A DNA stretch of 64,000 bases. Source: Viola odorata (lineage: Eukaryota; Streptophyta; Magnoliopsida; Malpighiales; Violaceae). Every line of letters begins with the position of its first letter. Positions within the stretch are counted from its first letter, which is position 1. A program made the position numbers and the translations under genes. The stretch covers positions 1,312,001 through 1,376,000 of the forward strand of contig OY829540.1 in NCBI GenBank assembly GCA_963691705.1. The letters are read 5' to 3'. The notes beneath the pieces were generated by a model. That model was not told the DNA's origin and did not search any database. It saw nothing but the letters and a program-made list of their open reading frames with translations. Positions 22,329 to 35,445 of the stretch are shown here, piece by piece.

Positions 22329-24212
22329 ATGGCAACACCCACGTTATTGGCTCTTGATACTTTTGGGGGTAGGACCTACGAAGACCAGTCGCTCTGGGGG
22401 GACATGTTGAAACCTGGTTTCGTTCCCGACGTTACAGCCAGGGTCAGGCTAGAAATCACGGACTTCGACATGGTCAGAATCAGGGCATTGAGGGCCGAGT
22501 TGTCTGTCGATGAGGAACTGCAATTCCGTTGTGACTATGGAAGATTGACGACACTCCTAGATATAAAGGTAGATTGGGGTTGCATTCGGGCCGCACTGAA
22601 ATTCTGGGATCCATGTTACCGTTGTTTTTCCTTCGATGGAGGGATTGATCTGATGCCCACTCTAGAGGAATATTCCACTTTGCTATCCTTTACTCCACAG
22701 ATTTCCACCATTTACCAAAATGTCCGTTATGAGTCCCCCTTCGTCTGTGCAAAGCTCAACAAGTGGCTGGGGATTCCCACGCGGTATAAAGACGGAAATG
22801 ACGTTTGGTGCTGGCCAGACATTGTGGAAAAATTCCATTCGGCTCAGGGAGACAAACGTTTGAAGATTTTAGCCTTTGTCTTGGTAGGGTTCATTCTGTT
22901 CCCGAAAGCAAAAGATTACATCGACTTCGAGGCGGCCAATGTCTATTATGAAATGGAGGTGAACAAAATCAACCCCACCACTGCCATTTTGGCAGAAACT
23001 TTCCATGCCTTGGATTCTTGCAGAAGGAAAGGGAAAGGAAAGCTTACCTGTTGTGTCCAGTTATTGACAATATGGTTAATGAGCCACTTCAAGCAAGCGA
23101 CATGTCAGTCCCTGTTTCTTCCAAACTTCCTGGGAATGAATCCATTAATAAAGGTCATCGAAGCTATAGGCACCGGGCCAGCCGATGACAAATGGCAGAT
23201 GGAGGACAAAGACGTATGGATGGATCGATTCTTAAACCTCTCCGAGGAAGATATCAGTCGGCATGGCAAGTGGTTACGATCAGTCAACCCCATTGTTAGC
23301 TGTGGGTATCTACTATAGGTCCCTCTAATTGGAGCAAGAGGATGTGTTCCCTATTGCCCCGCGCTGGTTCTGAGCCAATTCTGCATCAAGCAGATCATTC
23401 CTGCCATGCATGGCATTACAGACTCAAGTATGCCGCACACAAGAGCCGACCCAACTCCTAAGGATTACGCGTACGATTGGATCAATCCATTCTGCCTAGA
23501 AGGGCACGTTGTTCCTACCCCGCCGATAGCTGAATACCTCAAGTGGAGAAGAAACAGGACCAATGGAACTATCTTGCCACATCCAAAAAATCAGAGACCT
23601 GTGGAAGAAGTGGGTGAGTCTTGCACAAATGAAGGAGCAAATATGGTCCCTTGCGCCCAGTTAGCAGAACAGTTGCAAATGGTGATAGGCCAGAGGGATC
23701 ATATAGCATCCGAGAAGGAGGGTTTGAGGATGGAAAAGATGGAGCTGGAATACAAGTTACGTGAAGCTGAATGACATAACCAGGATAGTGCACGAATGAG
23801 CCTAAGGAACCAACAGTGGGCCGACCATGAGTTTAAAAAATGGTTGACAGCAGAGGTCAGCAAGCAAGAGGCTTTGAACACCACAATCAAGGAGAGGGAT
23901 GCAACAATCAGGTTGTTGACAGCTCACACCAGCAAAATCACCAAGAGAGACCAGAAAAGACAAGCTCGGATAGCATCCTTGGAAGCCGAGCTGGAAAAAC
24001 AGAAGGTAGAAATTGCATTGTTGAAACAAGCCGAGCTGGAACTCTTTCAACGATCGGAGGAAGAGAAGGTAGGATTTGGCCATGAGATCCAGATATTGCA
24101 GGAGCAATTGGAAAACGAAAGGGCTATCTCTGATTCCTGGGTTGATTCATTCAGAGAGCTTAAATTGCGCATCCCTGAAGACCAGCTTCCGACTAATATG
24201 CCTTTCTGTTGA
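22329..24212 (+). pseudogene. Ogre ORF1 of element A
   Basis: One frame of ~627 codons interrupted by stops at 23316 and 23772. The N-terminal ~330 residues form the domain typical of Ogre ORF1 (similar to plant DUF7745 proteins), with motifs such as LRAELSVDEELQFRCDYGR, FWDPCYRCFSF and PTLEEYSTLL. The C-terminal ~150 residues are rich in Glu, Lys, Gln and Leu (QARIASLEAELEKQKVEIAL) and should form a coiled coil. Its function is unknown; it is encoded separately upstream of gag. ATG 22329 is the first methionine after a stop and starts MATPTLLAL. The spacer 24213-24737 to gag has no recognisable gene. Confidence 0.75.
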
Positions 24213-24737
24213 GGCACCTACTGTTTGGCCTTTTTGTTGTAATCTTGAACAAGTTGCTAACGGCTTGAAACACTGAAGGGATGACTGTAATTGAATTGGA
24301 TTAATATGTATGATATCGTATGAATGCTCCCATGTATGATAAATGAGTGTTTATCTCTTTACGGTCCAAAGACCACCCCTTTTAACACTAGTTCCTAGTC
24401 ACTTCCGTTCCTTCCCTAATGCCCCGGAAAAGGAATAAGAGTTTCTCTTTCGGAATAGATGAAAATTCCTTTCACATCGTTGTCAAGATCATTAATTCGA
24501 TCGTCCAGAAGCACCCTGATTGTACGGAGACATCGTCATCTCTTCACCCTAAAAGTATCAAGCGAAAGCATAGCCGAAGCAGCGTGGAGACCTCGGGATA
24601 ACGTTTGCTTATATAATTAACCACTGTTTAAACTTATAAGATGTTTTATTTGTCTATTTTTCAGATAAAAAAATATAGCTCCCAAAAAGCGAATTGCTCC
24701 CCACAAAATCCACGCAACTAGACTACAAACTCGGAAG

Positions 24738-27700
24738 ATGACGGAAACGGAGGAGGCATGGAAAGCAAAGGTGGCGGAACTAGAGGAACAAATTCGGGCC
24801 GTTACAAAGAGGGCAGAACAAGCCGAGAGGGAACGAGATGAGGCGGCAGTTGACCTTCCACCCTGTTTCTATCCTTTTTCCACTCAAGCTACCTGGCCAA
24901 CCGTTTCATCTGATATAGCCGGTCCATCACTCTCGGGGGAAGGGGTTAGTTGGAAATGGCAGTCCCCATTCATCACAACGGCTGTCCCGACCTCTGGGTT
25001 GGTACCATCGGATTGAGCGATATGTCTCGCGGTCCTACGCTGATAGGGCACGCTTTTGATCTTGGCAGGAAAGAAGGCCACGACGGATCGAAATTTTTTC
25101 TCCCGCCTCAAAGCCACTCCATCGTCCGTCCGGAATCCCAGTTTTTTCTCCCGCCTCAGAGCCACTCCATCGTTCGCCCAAAATCTCAATTTTTCCTCCC
25201 TCCTCTAGGACCTTCCACCCAAGCCACGATTCCACTATTGTCGGGGACTCAACCCCTTGGTGGCATTTTTACACAGCCATTGATATCTGTTGAGTGTCCG
25301 CCCGATGCTAGTAGGGGCACCATGAAGGTGGAGCCGCCAAGTTTCGACAGGCTAAGCTTGTTGGAAAAGAGGTTGAGGGCTATTGAAGGGACCGATCCCT
25401 TCGATCCTACAGGACTTATGGACATGTGCATGGTACCGGGGATAACCATGCCCCCGAAGTTCAAAATTCCTGAATTTGAGAAGTATACTGGGATCGAGTG
25501 TCCCAAAACCCACCTCAAGGTCTACTGCAACAAAATGGCAGAGGTGATACAAAATGAGCCCTTATTGATTCATTTGTTCAGAAAAAGCTTGACCAAGCAC
25601 GCCCTAACCTGCCTTGACAAGACAAGGATCAAGACTTGGAGAGACTTGTCAGATGCCTTCTTCAAACAATACAAGTTTAACATGGAGGTAGCTCCAGACT
25701 GTTCTGACTTGTAGAACCTCGAGAAGAAAGTTGACGAGTCGGTAAAGGTGTACGCTCAAAGGTGGAGGGAACTCGCTACCAGAATTTCTCCTCCTCTTAG
25801 TGATAAAGAGCTTATATCCATTTTTGTGAACACCTTCAAGGTTCCGTACTACACCTACCTCATCTCCAACTCGTCCAACAACTTTTCTGACATTGTCCAG
25901 GTGGCAGAGAGGGTCGAGCAAGGAATTAAGTCGGGACGGATTGCTGTCGAGTCAGAAATAACACCAAAAAGAGCACCTCCTGTGAAGAAATAAGTTGGCT
26001 TCGTATCTCACTAACCAAACTACAGGCCATCCTATGTTTCTCCACCCCCACATCCTTCACTGCTACCGTATCAGCCCACCATTTTGCCTCCACCACCATT
26101 GCCCGTTGCTAATGTGGCACCTCAATTTCCACCATTTCCACCTCCTCCACTACAAATACCACATCCTGCACCACCAAGACCAAATAACCAACCCAGGAAC
26201 CCAGCTTCGCAAAACAACCGTTGGAACAGGAAGCTTCCGCCACCTCTCACTCTACCTGCAAGGGAGATTTACAAACATCTCCTCGCAGCTGGATAGATTG
26301 TGCCTATCCCAGCCCTACCTCAACAACCTCCGTACCCGAAATGGTACGACCCTAACGCCATGTGCGAGTACCATGCGGGAGCCCAAGGCCATACATTGGA
26401 GAATTTTTTTGCCTTCAAATCAAAGGTAAATCACTTAATCAAAAGCGGGTGGGTCTCCTTCGAGGGGTTGGCCAAAGGGCCTAACACCACTACTAATCCT
26501 CTGCCAAATCATGCTCCGGGTACTAGCGGGGTTAACGTCATTTCAACTGAGAGGGTCATGGACGCTTTCCCTTTGGTAGTGGGGATGTCCAGAGAAAAGC
26601 TTTTCCACGCTTTGGTAGAAGCAGCGTATTTGCGACACTCGGAGGATAGTTTGAGCAGTTGTTTATTTTGCCCTGAGGCAATTGAGCATGGGATCCAGGA
26701 TTGTAGGTTATTCTTGCAGAAGTTGAGACAATTGACAGACTTCGGGGTTATCCAGGTCGAGAAAAGGACTCGAGGAATAGAGAAAGTCGACGCTATTGAG
26801 GATAGTTCTCACACCCCTTATTCATTCGAATATGTAGCCCAGGCAAGGGTACCAGTTACAACACCGCCCAAGTTGATCTTCAAGTTCGCCTAGAATACTC
26901 CCAGCAAGGATCTGCATGCAGTCCCCTTTAACTATGGGTATGAGGTTATCACTACTCTCTCTGTCGGTGCGCCAACAAGCCCTCTGATGGGTGAAACATC
27001 TAATGTTAGGGGTATGACCTGTACTGGGAGATGTTATATCTCAGAAGAAGTCAAGAAGCAGAGACTGGCCAGGGGGAAGAGTCCGATGATTCCTGAAGAG
27101 TCGGCTGAGAAAGTGCAGGAGGCAAACAAACCTGTGGCCGAGGATGATGCGGCAGAATTCCTGAAGATTATGAAACAAAGTGAATTCAGCATCATCGAAC
27201 AATTGAAGAAGACCCCAGCTTGCATCTCCATCATGGAGTTAATTCTCACTCCTGAGCCTCATCGCCAAACACTCTTGAAGGTTTTGAATCAAGCCTTCAT
27301 GACTAAGGACATCACTGTTGAAGGGGTGGAGCACCTTATTGGAAGAATTCAAGCTCTGAGCAGTATCACCTTCTTGGAGGAAGAAGTTGACCCAACCGGG
27401 ACAAGTCATAACAAGGCTTTGTACATCACTGTGGAATGTAAAGGCCATGTCATAGCAAAGGCCCTGATTGATAATGGGTCCGCGCTGAATGTCATGCCTA
27501 AGCATGCCCTTGAGCAACTGCCGGTTGATATGGCTTACTTGAGACCTAGCGGGATGAGGGCCAGAGCTTTCGACGGTACTGTCAGGGAAATCGTCGGAAC
27601 TTTCGACTTGGATATGGTCATTGGGCCCCACTCTTTCACATTGACGTTCTAGGTCATGGAAATCCGCCCCGCCTACAGCATGCTTCTAGGGCGACCATGG

Positions 27701-28212
27701 ATTCACTCAGCAGGAGCCGTTCCTTCCTCTCTCCATCAGTGCATCAAGTACGTAAAGGATAGAGTCCTCATCATGATAAAGGCGGAAGAAGCATTGATTC
27801 TGGCAAATCATCCATCCATACCCTATATCGAGACTACCGAAACCTTGGAAAGTTCATTCCAAGCTTTCGAGATCATAAACGCAGACGGGATAAAGGAGGG
27901 ATCCTTTGTTCCTGAACCTGAGGTCACCAAAACTGCTGTGATGACTGCCAGGGCGTGGCCAAATGGAGAGTTTGATTAGGAAAGGAGCTCGGAGCCAAGC
28001 TGAGAGGGATGAAAGAATTAGGGGCCATCAGAAGCTCGGGGGACCGCTTTGGTTTGGGGTACCAACCGAGCATGGATGATTTTGATAAGATCGCCAAGGA
28101 GAAGAAAGAGAAGCAGTTGGCCAGGTTATTTGGACGTCCAATGTTGAGCGATCGAATGGATATCCTCCACATCAGGACCACATTCCCTTTTACGGCCGAA
28201 ACCATCAACTAG
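24738..28212 (+). pseudogene. gag-protease region of element A
   Basis: Starts at ATG 24738 with a short coiled coil. There is a frameshift near 24990-25010, stops at 25712, 25991, 26294, 26891 and 27650, and a second frameshift near 27950. Domains in order: Gag core (ECPKTHLKVYCNKMAEVIQN, then KVYAQRWRELA), proline-rich linker, zinc-knuckle-like CEYHAGAQGH in which the last Cys is replaced by Phe, a second CLFC motif, and a retropepsin-like aspartic protease with active-site ALIDNGSALNV (about 27460) and LLGRPWIH. It ends in a G-patch-like segment (SSGDRFGLGYQPS). A direct repeat in the N-terminal linker encodes two copies of SQFFLPPQSHSIVRP-like sequence (25090-25190). Not translatable as one protein. 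Confidence 0.8.
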
Positions 28213-28519
28213 GATCCTACCCTGGACAGTGCATTTTGAGATCTCCATATTTGTGCCTTTGAAGAAGAAGGGTCATCTTAGAGCACACCTAGTTTCGTGA
28301 AGAAGTCAGAAGGGCTAGTGTGCAACTGGACAGCTACCGTGGTCCCCGATATTTCTCTGTAATAGACATGCATGGTTTTCTTGTTTTTTCGAAAAAAACA
28401 ATTTTTGAAAAAAAAACTCTCTTTTGTAGGAACTCATGTTCCTTTTTGTCAAAATATTAATATATGCAGTTTCTTTATCATTTCAAATGTCTTTTACTTT
28501 TCGCATTCTTTATTTTCAG
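28213..28519 (+). other. Ogre intron region of element A
   Basis: Non-coding stretch between gag-protease and RT ending in a pyrimidine-rich tract and TTTTCAG at 28513-28519, immediately followed by G-ATG at 28520. Element B shows the same arrangement at 43240. A spliced intron joining gag-pro to RT is a known Ogre feature. I could not fix the 5' splice site. Confidence 0.55.
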
Positions 28520-28520
28520 G

Positions 28521-31225
28521 ATGAATGTTAAATCGGATTGTCTTGAAAAACCCTATATGTTTACGGGTGATGATATCACCACTAAGACTGAGGACGAGGT
28601 TGAGATCCCACACGGGTTAGCTCATCTAGTGGAAAATTCAGAGAAAGAAATAGTCCCCCATTAGGAAGAGTTGGAAGAAATCAACCTGGGGGCAAGTGCC
28701 GAAAATTGGAGGATGGTTAAGATCGGGACAACCTTAAGCTCTATTCAGAGAGAAAAGTTAGTCACCCTCCTCACAGAATACGCAGATGTGTTTGCATGGT
28801 CGTACGAAGACATGCCCGGCCTCGATCCTAGTATAGTTGAGCATCGTATCCCATTAAAACCCGAGTTAAAGCCGGTAAAGCAAAAGCTCCGGAGGATGCA
28901 TCCTGACACCCTTCTAAAGATCAAAGGGGAAGTCGCAAAGCAATTAGACGCGGGTTTCCTGAGAGTTACTGAATACCCAGAATGGGCCGCCAGCATTGTG
29001 TCGGTACCCAAGAAAGATGGGAAAGTCCGCATGTGTGTGGATTTTCGCGATCTCAATAGAGCGAGTCCTAAGGATGATTTTCCGCTCCCTCATATTGATA
29101 CCCTGGTAGACAATGCCGCCAATAATGACATGTTCTCTTTCATGGATGGGTTCTCAGGTTACAATCAAATCAAGATGGCTTCGGAAGACAGCGAGAAAAT
29201 AACTTTTATCACGCCTTGGGGAACTTTTTGCTACAAGGTAGTGCCCTTTGGACTAAAGAATGCAGGTGCCACATACCAGCGTGCCGCTGTCACACTTTTC
29301 TATGATATGATGCATAAGGAGGTCAAGATATATGTCGATGACATGATAGCCAAATCTCGTGGAGCACAAGATCATATGGACGTTTTGAGAAAGGTCTTCA
29401 AAAGATTGAGGCAGTTTCAGTTGCGACTGAATCCGGCCAAATGCACTTTCGGAGTAACATCCAGATAATTGTTAGGATTCATTGTCAGCAGCAGAGGCAT
29501 AGAGGTAGACCCTGACAAAGTAAGGGCGATTCAGGAGCTACCTTCTCCTAAAACTGAAAAGGAGGTACGGAGTTTCTTAGGGTGCATCAACTACATTGCT
29601 CGCTTCATCAGCCAGCTGACGCTCACTTGTGAGCCAATGTTCAAAATGCTGAGAAAGAACAGAGATGCTGAATGGGACGAGGATTGCCAAAGAGCTTTCG
29701 AAAGGATCAAAACATATTTGCAGAGTCCTCCCGTTATAGTCCCTCCTACGACGGGACGTCCTTTATTGGTGTACTTGACCGTCACAGCTAGTGCCATGGG
29801 ATGTGTTCTAGGACAACACGATGAATCCGGGAGACGGAAGAGGGCCATTTATTACCTGAGTAAGAAGTTCAACGAGTGTGAAATGCGCTACTCCTCGCTG
29901 GAACGAACTTGTTGCGCCCTGGCATGGAGCGCTCGAAGACTCAGACAATACATGTTGTACTACACGACATGGTTGATTTCCCGAATGGATCCCCTAAAGT
30001 ATATCTTCGAGAAGCCTTACTAGTTAAGTCGTATCTGCAGATGGCAAGTCCTGCTGGTTGAATACGAGATCATCTATATGACGCGAAAGGTGGTTAAAGC
30101 AAGCGCCCTCGCCGATCACTTGGCTGACCACTCTCTCGATGAGTATGAGCCTCTGGAGTTCGATTTCCCTGATGAAGATATCGTGATTGTCGACGCTGAA
30201 TATAGAGATGACACCGAGGAAGATGATTGGTGGACCATGTTCTTTGATGACGCAGTGAATCTCTCGGGAAATGGAGTGGGTGCTGTTGTCACAGCCCCGG
30301 ATGGTCGTCAATTTCCCATGGCATGCAAATTAGATTTCCCATGTAAAAACAATATCGCCGAGTACGAGGCATGTGTCAGCGGGTTAATGACTGCGATTGA
30401 TTTGCAAGTAAAGAAGTTAAAAGTCTTCGGAGACTCAGCCCTCGTCATCTATCAAGCCCAAGGTTTGTGGTAGACCATGGATCTAAAACTGATACCTTAT
30501 CAAAGGCTGCTCACCAAGCTCATAGAGGAGTTGGAAGAAATCAAGTTTGATCGGATCGATCGAGAAAAGAATTATTTCGCAGACACATTAGCCACTCTGG
30601 CTTCAATGTTCAAATTGGAATGCGGGATAATGCTTCAGCCACTGAGGGTAGAAGTGAGGGAGATGCCAACATGTTGTGCTTTAGAAGATGAGCCTGATGG
30701 GAAGCCATGGTACCATGATCTGGTGCGCTTCATCAAACATCGGGAATACCCATTGGGGGCAAGCCAGAATAGCAAGAAATCTCTTCAGTGTCTGGCTTTG
30801 GACTTCTACTTTGATGGAGAGGTTTTATACAAAAGAAGAGCAGATGGAGCCTTACTTCGTCGTGTCACTACCTCTGAAGCTAGGAAGATCATAACCGAAA
30901 TCCATGACGGAGTTTGCTCCACACATGCTAGTGGTCACATGATGGCAAGACAAATCATGAGACAGAGCTATTTTTGGCTCACCCTCGAACGAGATTGCAT
31001 CGAATACTTTAGGAGATGCCACAAATGCCAAATTTATGCTGACCATCTCAATGTCCCTCCAGCTCCTCTTTTCAACATGACGTCACCTTGGCCTTTTGCA
31101 GTATGGGGAATTGACATCATTGGCCAAATCCATCCAAAAGCTTCTAACGATCATCGCTTTATTCTTGTTGCGATTGACTATTTCACCAAATGGGTAGAAG
31201 TTGCCTCCTACTCGAACATCACCGC
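28521..31225 (+). pseudogene. RT, RNase H and integrase N-terminus of element A
   Basis: One frame with stops at 28662, 29466, 30021 and 30471. Reverse transcriptase has VPKKDGKVRMCVDFRDLN, FMDGFSGYNQIKM, PFGLKNAGATYQR and catalytic YVDDMIAK. RNase H shows the acidic triad in FFDDAVN, NIAEYEAC and FGDSALV. The integrase start has the HHCC zinc-binding pattern (CSTHASGHMM... to CHKCQIYADH) and first catalytic Asp in WGIDIIGQ. The frame is cut at 31225 by element B; the rest of integrase continues at 50605. The last five bases, ACCGC, are the target duplication. The stops mostly look like C-to-T changes of Gln, Trp or Arg codons. Confidence 0.85.
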
Positions 31226-32039
31226 TGTCGCGCCCCACGAAAATTAACAGAGGAATGCTAATTCACGAGTGTGCAACGAAATTCGGGACCTTACAATGCT
31301 CAGCGTAGATGGACGCCTCGCAGCATGCAATGAAGTCGCCACCCTAATTTGGTTGCTAGGCTTAGGGAACCCTAATCGTCATGGCATAGGAAATATAATA
31401 AGTAAAAAACTAAAGGCACAAAAAAGGGGTCTGGACCCCAGACAAAGGTTCGGGGTCGTATTATGGTCTCGGGAAGGTGTTAGGCACCCGAGACACATCC
31501 GAAAACGGTTACCGGTTGATGAGAGAGGTGTTTAAAAAGGTGTTTGAGAAATGCATTTTTTAAAAGGGGGCCCTCAGAGGAATCGTCACTTTAGTCTTTA
31601 TTATGATCGTGATGGGACTGAATTTTCCGTAAGACTGAATGAGCGCCCTCTTTTTTCATCATCGGGCCATGCATGCTTAGATTAGTTACTACGTGATCCT
31701 AACATGGATTGCTAACAGAGTACCATTTTAAATGATGGATTTAAAACGATAGTTTGCTGTGGGATCGAAAGTCCCCATGTACATGCAGTCAATATAAGCG
31801 AGAAGTAAAATCACATGAACGCGGCATTTTAAGAAAGTCTTTAAACACGTTGTGCATGTGGGTTAATTTTAGTTCTAGCAGTTCTATATATCATGCATAC
31901 GATGGATATTTGCAGAAAGCATCGAATAAATAAAAAGGAATCGAAAGGCGTACTTTCGAGCGAAGCTTGAAACTAAAACCTGCAAAATGAGAGTGTTAGC
32001 GATAGCTCGAGAAATAAATAAGCAATTTATGAGTGCAAG

Positions 32040-32990
32040 AATTTAAATGACAGTTGATTATATACGAGAAATGATGGATTTCACGCATACGAAATGAGAT
32101 GCTGAGTTTGGTTGTATGCGAAAAATGATTGATTTTAAGCATACGAGAATTTATCGCTAGGTGATTGCATACGAAAAATGATGGATTTTTCGTATGTGAG
32201 AATTTAAATGCTAGTTGATTGCATGCGAGAAATGATGGATTTTACGCATGTGAGAATTAAAATGCTAGTTGATTGCATGCGAAAAATGATGGATTTTACG
32301 CATACGAAAATGAAATACTGAGTTGATTGCGTGCGAAAAATGATTGATTTTAAGCACACGAGAATTTAAATGCTGGTTGATTGCATGCGAAAAATGATAG
32401 ATTTTACGCATACGAAAATGAAATACTGAGTTGATTGCGTGCGAAAAATGATTGATTTTAAGCACACGAGAATTTAAATGCTGTGTTGATTGCATGCGAA
32501 AAATGATTGATTTTACGCATACGAGAATTTAAATGCTAGGTTGATTGCATGCGAAAAATGATTGATTTTACGCATGCGAGAATTTAAATGCTGGGTTGAT
32601 TGCATGCGAAAAATGATGGATTTTACGCATACGAAAATGAAATGTTGTTTTGATTGCATGCGAAAAATGATTGATTTTACGCATACGAGAATTTAAATGC
32701 TAGGTTGATTGCATGCGAAAAATGATTGATTTTACGCATACGAGAATTTAAATGCTGGGTTGATTGCATGCGAAAAATGATGGATTTTACGCATACGAAA
32801 ATGAAATGTTGTTTTGATTGCATGCGAAAAATGATTGATTTTACGCATACGAGAATTTAAATGCTAGGTTGATTGCATGCGAAAAATGATTGATTTTACG
32901 CATACGAGAATTTAAATGCTGGGTTGATTGCATGCGAAAAATGATGGATTTTACGCATACGAAAATGAGATGCTGTTTTGATAAGTGCAG
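32040..32990 (-). repeat. LTR minisatellite 1, ~55-bp units
   Basis: About 16 head-to-tail units of 50-58 bp, each with a core like TTGATTGCATGCGAAAAATG followed by GATTTTACGCATACGA. Units alternate between two flavours (GAATTTAAATGCT- and GAAATGAAAT-type), forming a higher-order block of ~166 bp. This block is present twice here and once in the right LTR (47900-48680). Confidence 0.9.
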
Positions 32991-33116
32991 AAAAATTAAA
33001 TGATATTGGCGATTTACAGGGAAGAAAAAAAGTTTAATGATTTGCAGAAAATAAAACAGGTTGATAATGCAGGGAATAAACAGTTGAATATTTGCAGAAA
33101 ATAAACAGTTGATATT

Positions 33117-33575
33117 GCGACCGACCATGTAGGCGGTATTGAATTTAAATTGCTGAAAGTAAATTGCTGAAATTTAAAGTGCGGGAAAGTAAAGTGCGGA
33201 AAAGTAAACAGTTGATAAGTGCGACCGACCATGTAGGCGGTATTGAATTTAAATTGCTGAAAGTAAATTGCTGGAATTTAAAGTGCGGAAAAGTAAGCAG
33301 TTGATAAGTGCGACCGACCATGTAGGCGGTATTGAATTTAAATTGCTGAAAGTAAATTGCTGGAATTTAAAGTGCGGAAAAGTAAGCAGTTGATAAGTGC
33401 GACCGACCATGTAGGCGGTATTGAATTTAAATTGCTGAAAGTAAATTGCAGAATTAAAGTGCGGACTTTAAACAGTTGATATTTTGCGGAAGGATTTCCA
33501 GCAGCTTGCGAGAATTTAAAGCAGTTGATAAATTGCAAGAATTAAAATGTGACCGACCATGTAGGCGGTATAATA
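33117..33575 (-). repeat. LTR minisatellite 2, ~90-bp units
   Basis: Five occurrences of GCGACCGACCATGTAGGCGG (the last diverged) spaced about 90-150 bases, with AATTTAAATTGCTGAAAGTA between them. The same array occurs in the right LTR at about 48820-49290. Confidence 0.9.
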
Positions 33576-34489
33576 AATAATTGAAATTAAACGGTTAGAT
33601 ATAAATGACTGAGGTTAGATAACACGACAATAAATATCACGATAAAGAATGGGCAATTCTCATATAAACAATTCAATAAACAACTTTGATAAAATAAAAA
33701 GCATGCGAAATATTTTACGAAAAAAGTGAATTAATCGATTCATGTATAAAACAGACGAGAAATAGCATGTATCGTGAAAACTAAATATATGAGACATGCG
33801 AGCATTTTGCGTAAAAAAATGACGAATCGGAGACTCGAAAAAAATATAAACGGGCGGGGCCCTATTTAAAATTTGAAGAAATGGGCCAGGAACAGTTCCT
33901 GGCCCAAGACAATTAATTTAAATGGTGATGGGCCAAGCCCATCACCTTTCTTTCATTTGCACGAAGGGCCACTTGGCCCGAAACACTTCATCTTCCTCCT
34001 CACGTCGCCGGCGCCACTGCCGGCGACGGAGGTGATGAACCAGGCGACCAACTCGCCTGGTTCTTGGCCCGAAAGGGGCCTCTCTCTTCCAGCAGTACAC
34101 ATAAACGATCACAGCAAGGAATCGGCCACAAAGACAGTAGTAATTGCAACAAGAACAAGGACGTGCATTAATCGGTTTAATTAGCAAACAAATATTTCAG
34201 GCGTTTAAACGATTTAATTGATGCTAGCGTAATGAAATTAACTCAACATTCAAGCAATTAGAACACATTTGAGCAGTTAAGTAATCATCTAAAGCGAGAA
34301 CGGAATTTAGAGAGAGAAGCCGTGAGTGAGAGAGAGAGAGAGAACGGAGCTTACAGTGCTTGCCGTGAGAGGAGAAGGGTGAGCGTAAGGAATGTGGTCC
34401 GAGTGCGTGCGAACTGGCCAGGAAAATGGAGAGGGAGAGTGTTGTTTTTTGGCAAAATTTCGGACCTTTTTGCCGTTGGGAACGACGGC

Positions 34490-34497
34490 TATTTATA
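34490..34497 (-). promoter_or_regulatory. TATA box of element B LTR
   Basis: TATAAATA on the minus strand, in the palindromic context CGGCTATAAATAGCCG. It lies at nearly the same distance from the LTR start (~950 bp) as the TATA box of the element A LTR (~985 bp). It is absent from the right (5') LTR because of the deletion there. Confidence 0.65.
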
Positions 34498-34692
34498 GCC
34501 GAAAGCAGCCGCGTGGTGGCCGGACGCGGGCTGCGCGTGGAGGAAGGGCCGGCTGTGATGATGGCGGAGCTAGGGGCTACGGCTAGGGGCTCGGACGAAG
34601 ATGTGGCTGTGATGAGAGCAGTTGGCTCGGGCGGGCTCGTGGCTGAGAATTCTCTTGGCACTGTTCACATGCATTATGCATGTTAATTCAAG

Positions 34693-34738
34693 GGCCATTG
34701 ATCTGGTTGACTTTCCTTGGTTGACCAGATCAATGGCC
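34693..34738. promoter_or_regulatory. U3 hairpin with W-box cores, element B
   Basis: Inverted repeat with 15-base arms GGCCATTGATCTGGT / ACCAGATCAATGGCC and an inner TTGACT...TTGACC. It holds WRKY-type W-box cores (TTGAC). Element A has a counterpart at 55821-55860. Confidence 0.6.
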
Positions 34739-35445
34739 ATGATCAGGTGGCCTTTCATCTGATTTAAATAGCCTCGAGCCGGATCCGGCGAGCAAACGTT
34801 CCGACTTTTCGAGCCGAAGGTACTGGCGCGTAGAAAAAAATACAACGGTTTTAACCGTCTACCGCGAACGATGAGAACTTCTCGTTTACCGCGTTTATTT
34901 TAGTGTTCAAAGGCGTGAAACGCGGGAACGAAAAAAATAAAGCGTTACACCGAAAATTACACGAAACGCTGTAGACCGTTGCGACCGGAAAAAAATCTAG
35001 CAACTAGTTGATGGAAAACATTTTAAAGTGGAGCTATTGTCCGAGCAGGCTTACTCGGGTCCAATAAAAGCTCGAATAAAAATAATAATAAAATAATAAA
35101 AATACTAAAAAATGCGATAAAATACAAAAAATCCTAAAATTCACGAGATGCTCAAAAATGAAGAAAAAACTAGCAAACGACTGCTGGATAGTAAAAAATG
35201 TGATTTTTAAGGCTAAAAATAATAATGATAATAATAACAAAAATACTTGACGAAAAATTAAAACCGCGATTTCGAAAGCTGACGAAGCTAACGATGATGC
35301 TAAAATGCGATGAAAACCCTAAAAATGATAGCGATAGTAACTTAACTACAGACGACTGTAATTTAAGTAAAAATGACGGTAAATTAAATAAATGACAGAA
35401 ATGCTAAAATTAAGTAAAAATGGCGTCAAAATTCGGGTATCAACA

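Larger units (their letters stand above)
31226..35445 (-). repeat. 3' LTR of element B (left copy, 4220 bp)
   Basis: Full-length copy. In element orientation (minus strand), U3 carries a W-box hairpin (34693-34738) and a TATA box TATAAATA (34490-34497), about 950 bp after the LTR start. Downstream of it lie two minisatellites (about 32040-32990 and 33117-33570). It is 711 bp longer than the right LTR: one extra ~166-bp block of minisatellite and a ~566-bp segment (34203-34768) lost from the right copy. Confidence 0.9.

Noticed and set aside
32040..32990. Regular direct repeats resembling a CRISPR array
   Set aside because: Units are continuous with no unique spacers, occur in both LTR copies of a plant retrotransposon, and there are no cas genes; this is a minisatellite.
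33873..34661. Several open frames in the element B LTR (for example 34224-34661 minus)
   Set aside because: They lie in U3/R of an LTR, are disrupted in the other LTR copy and lack similarity to known domains.
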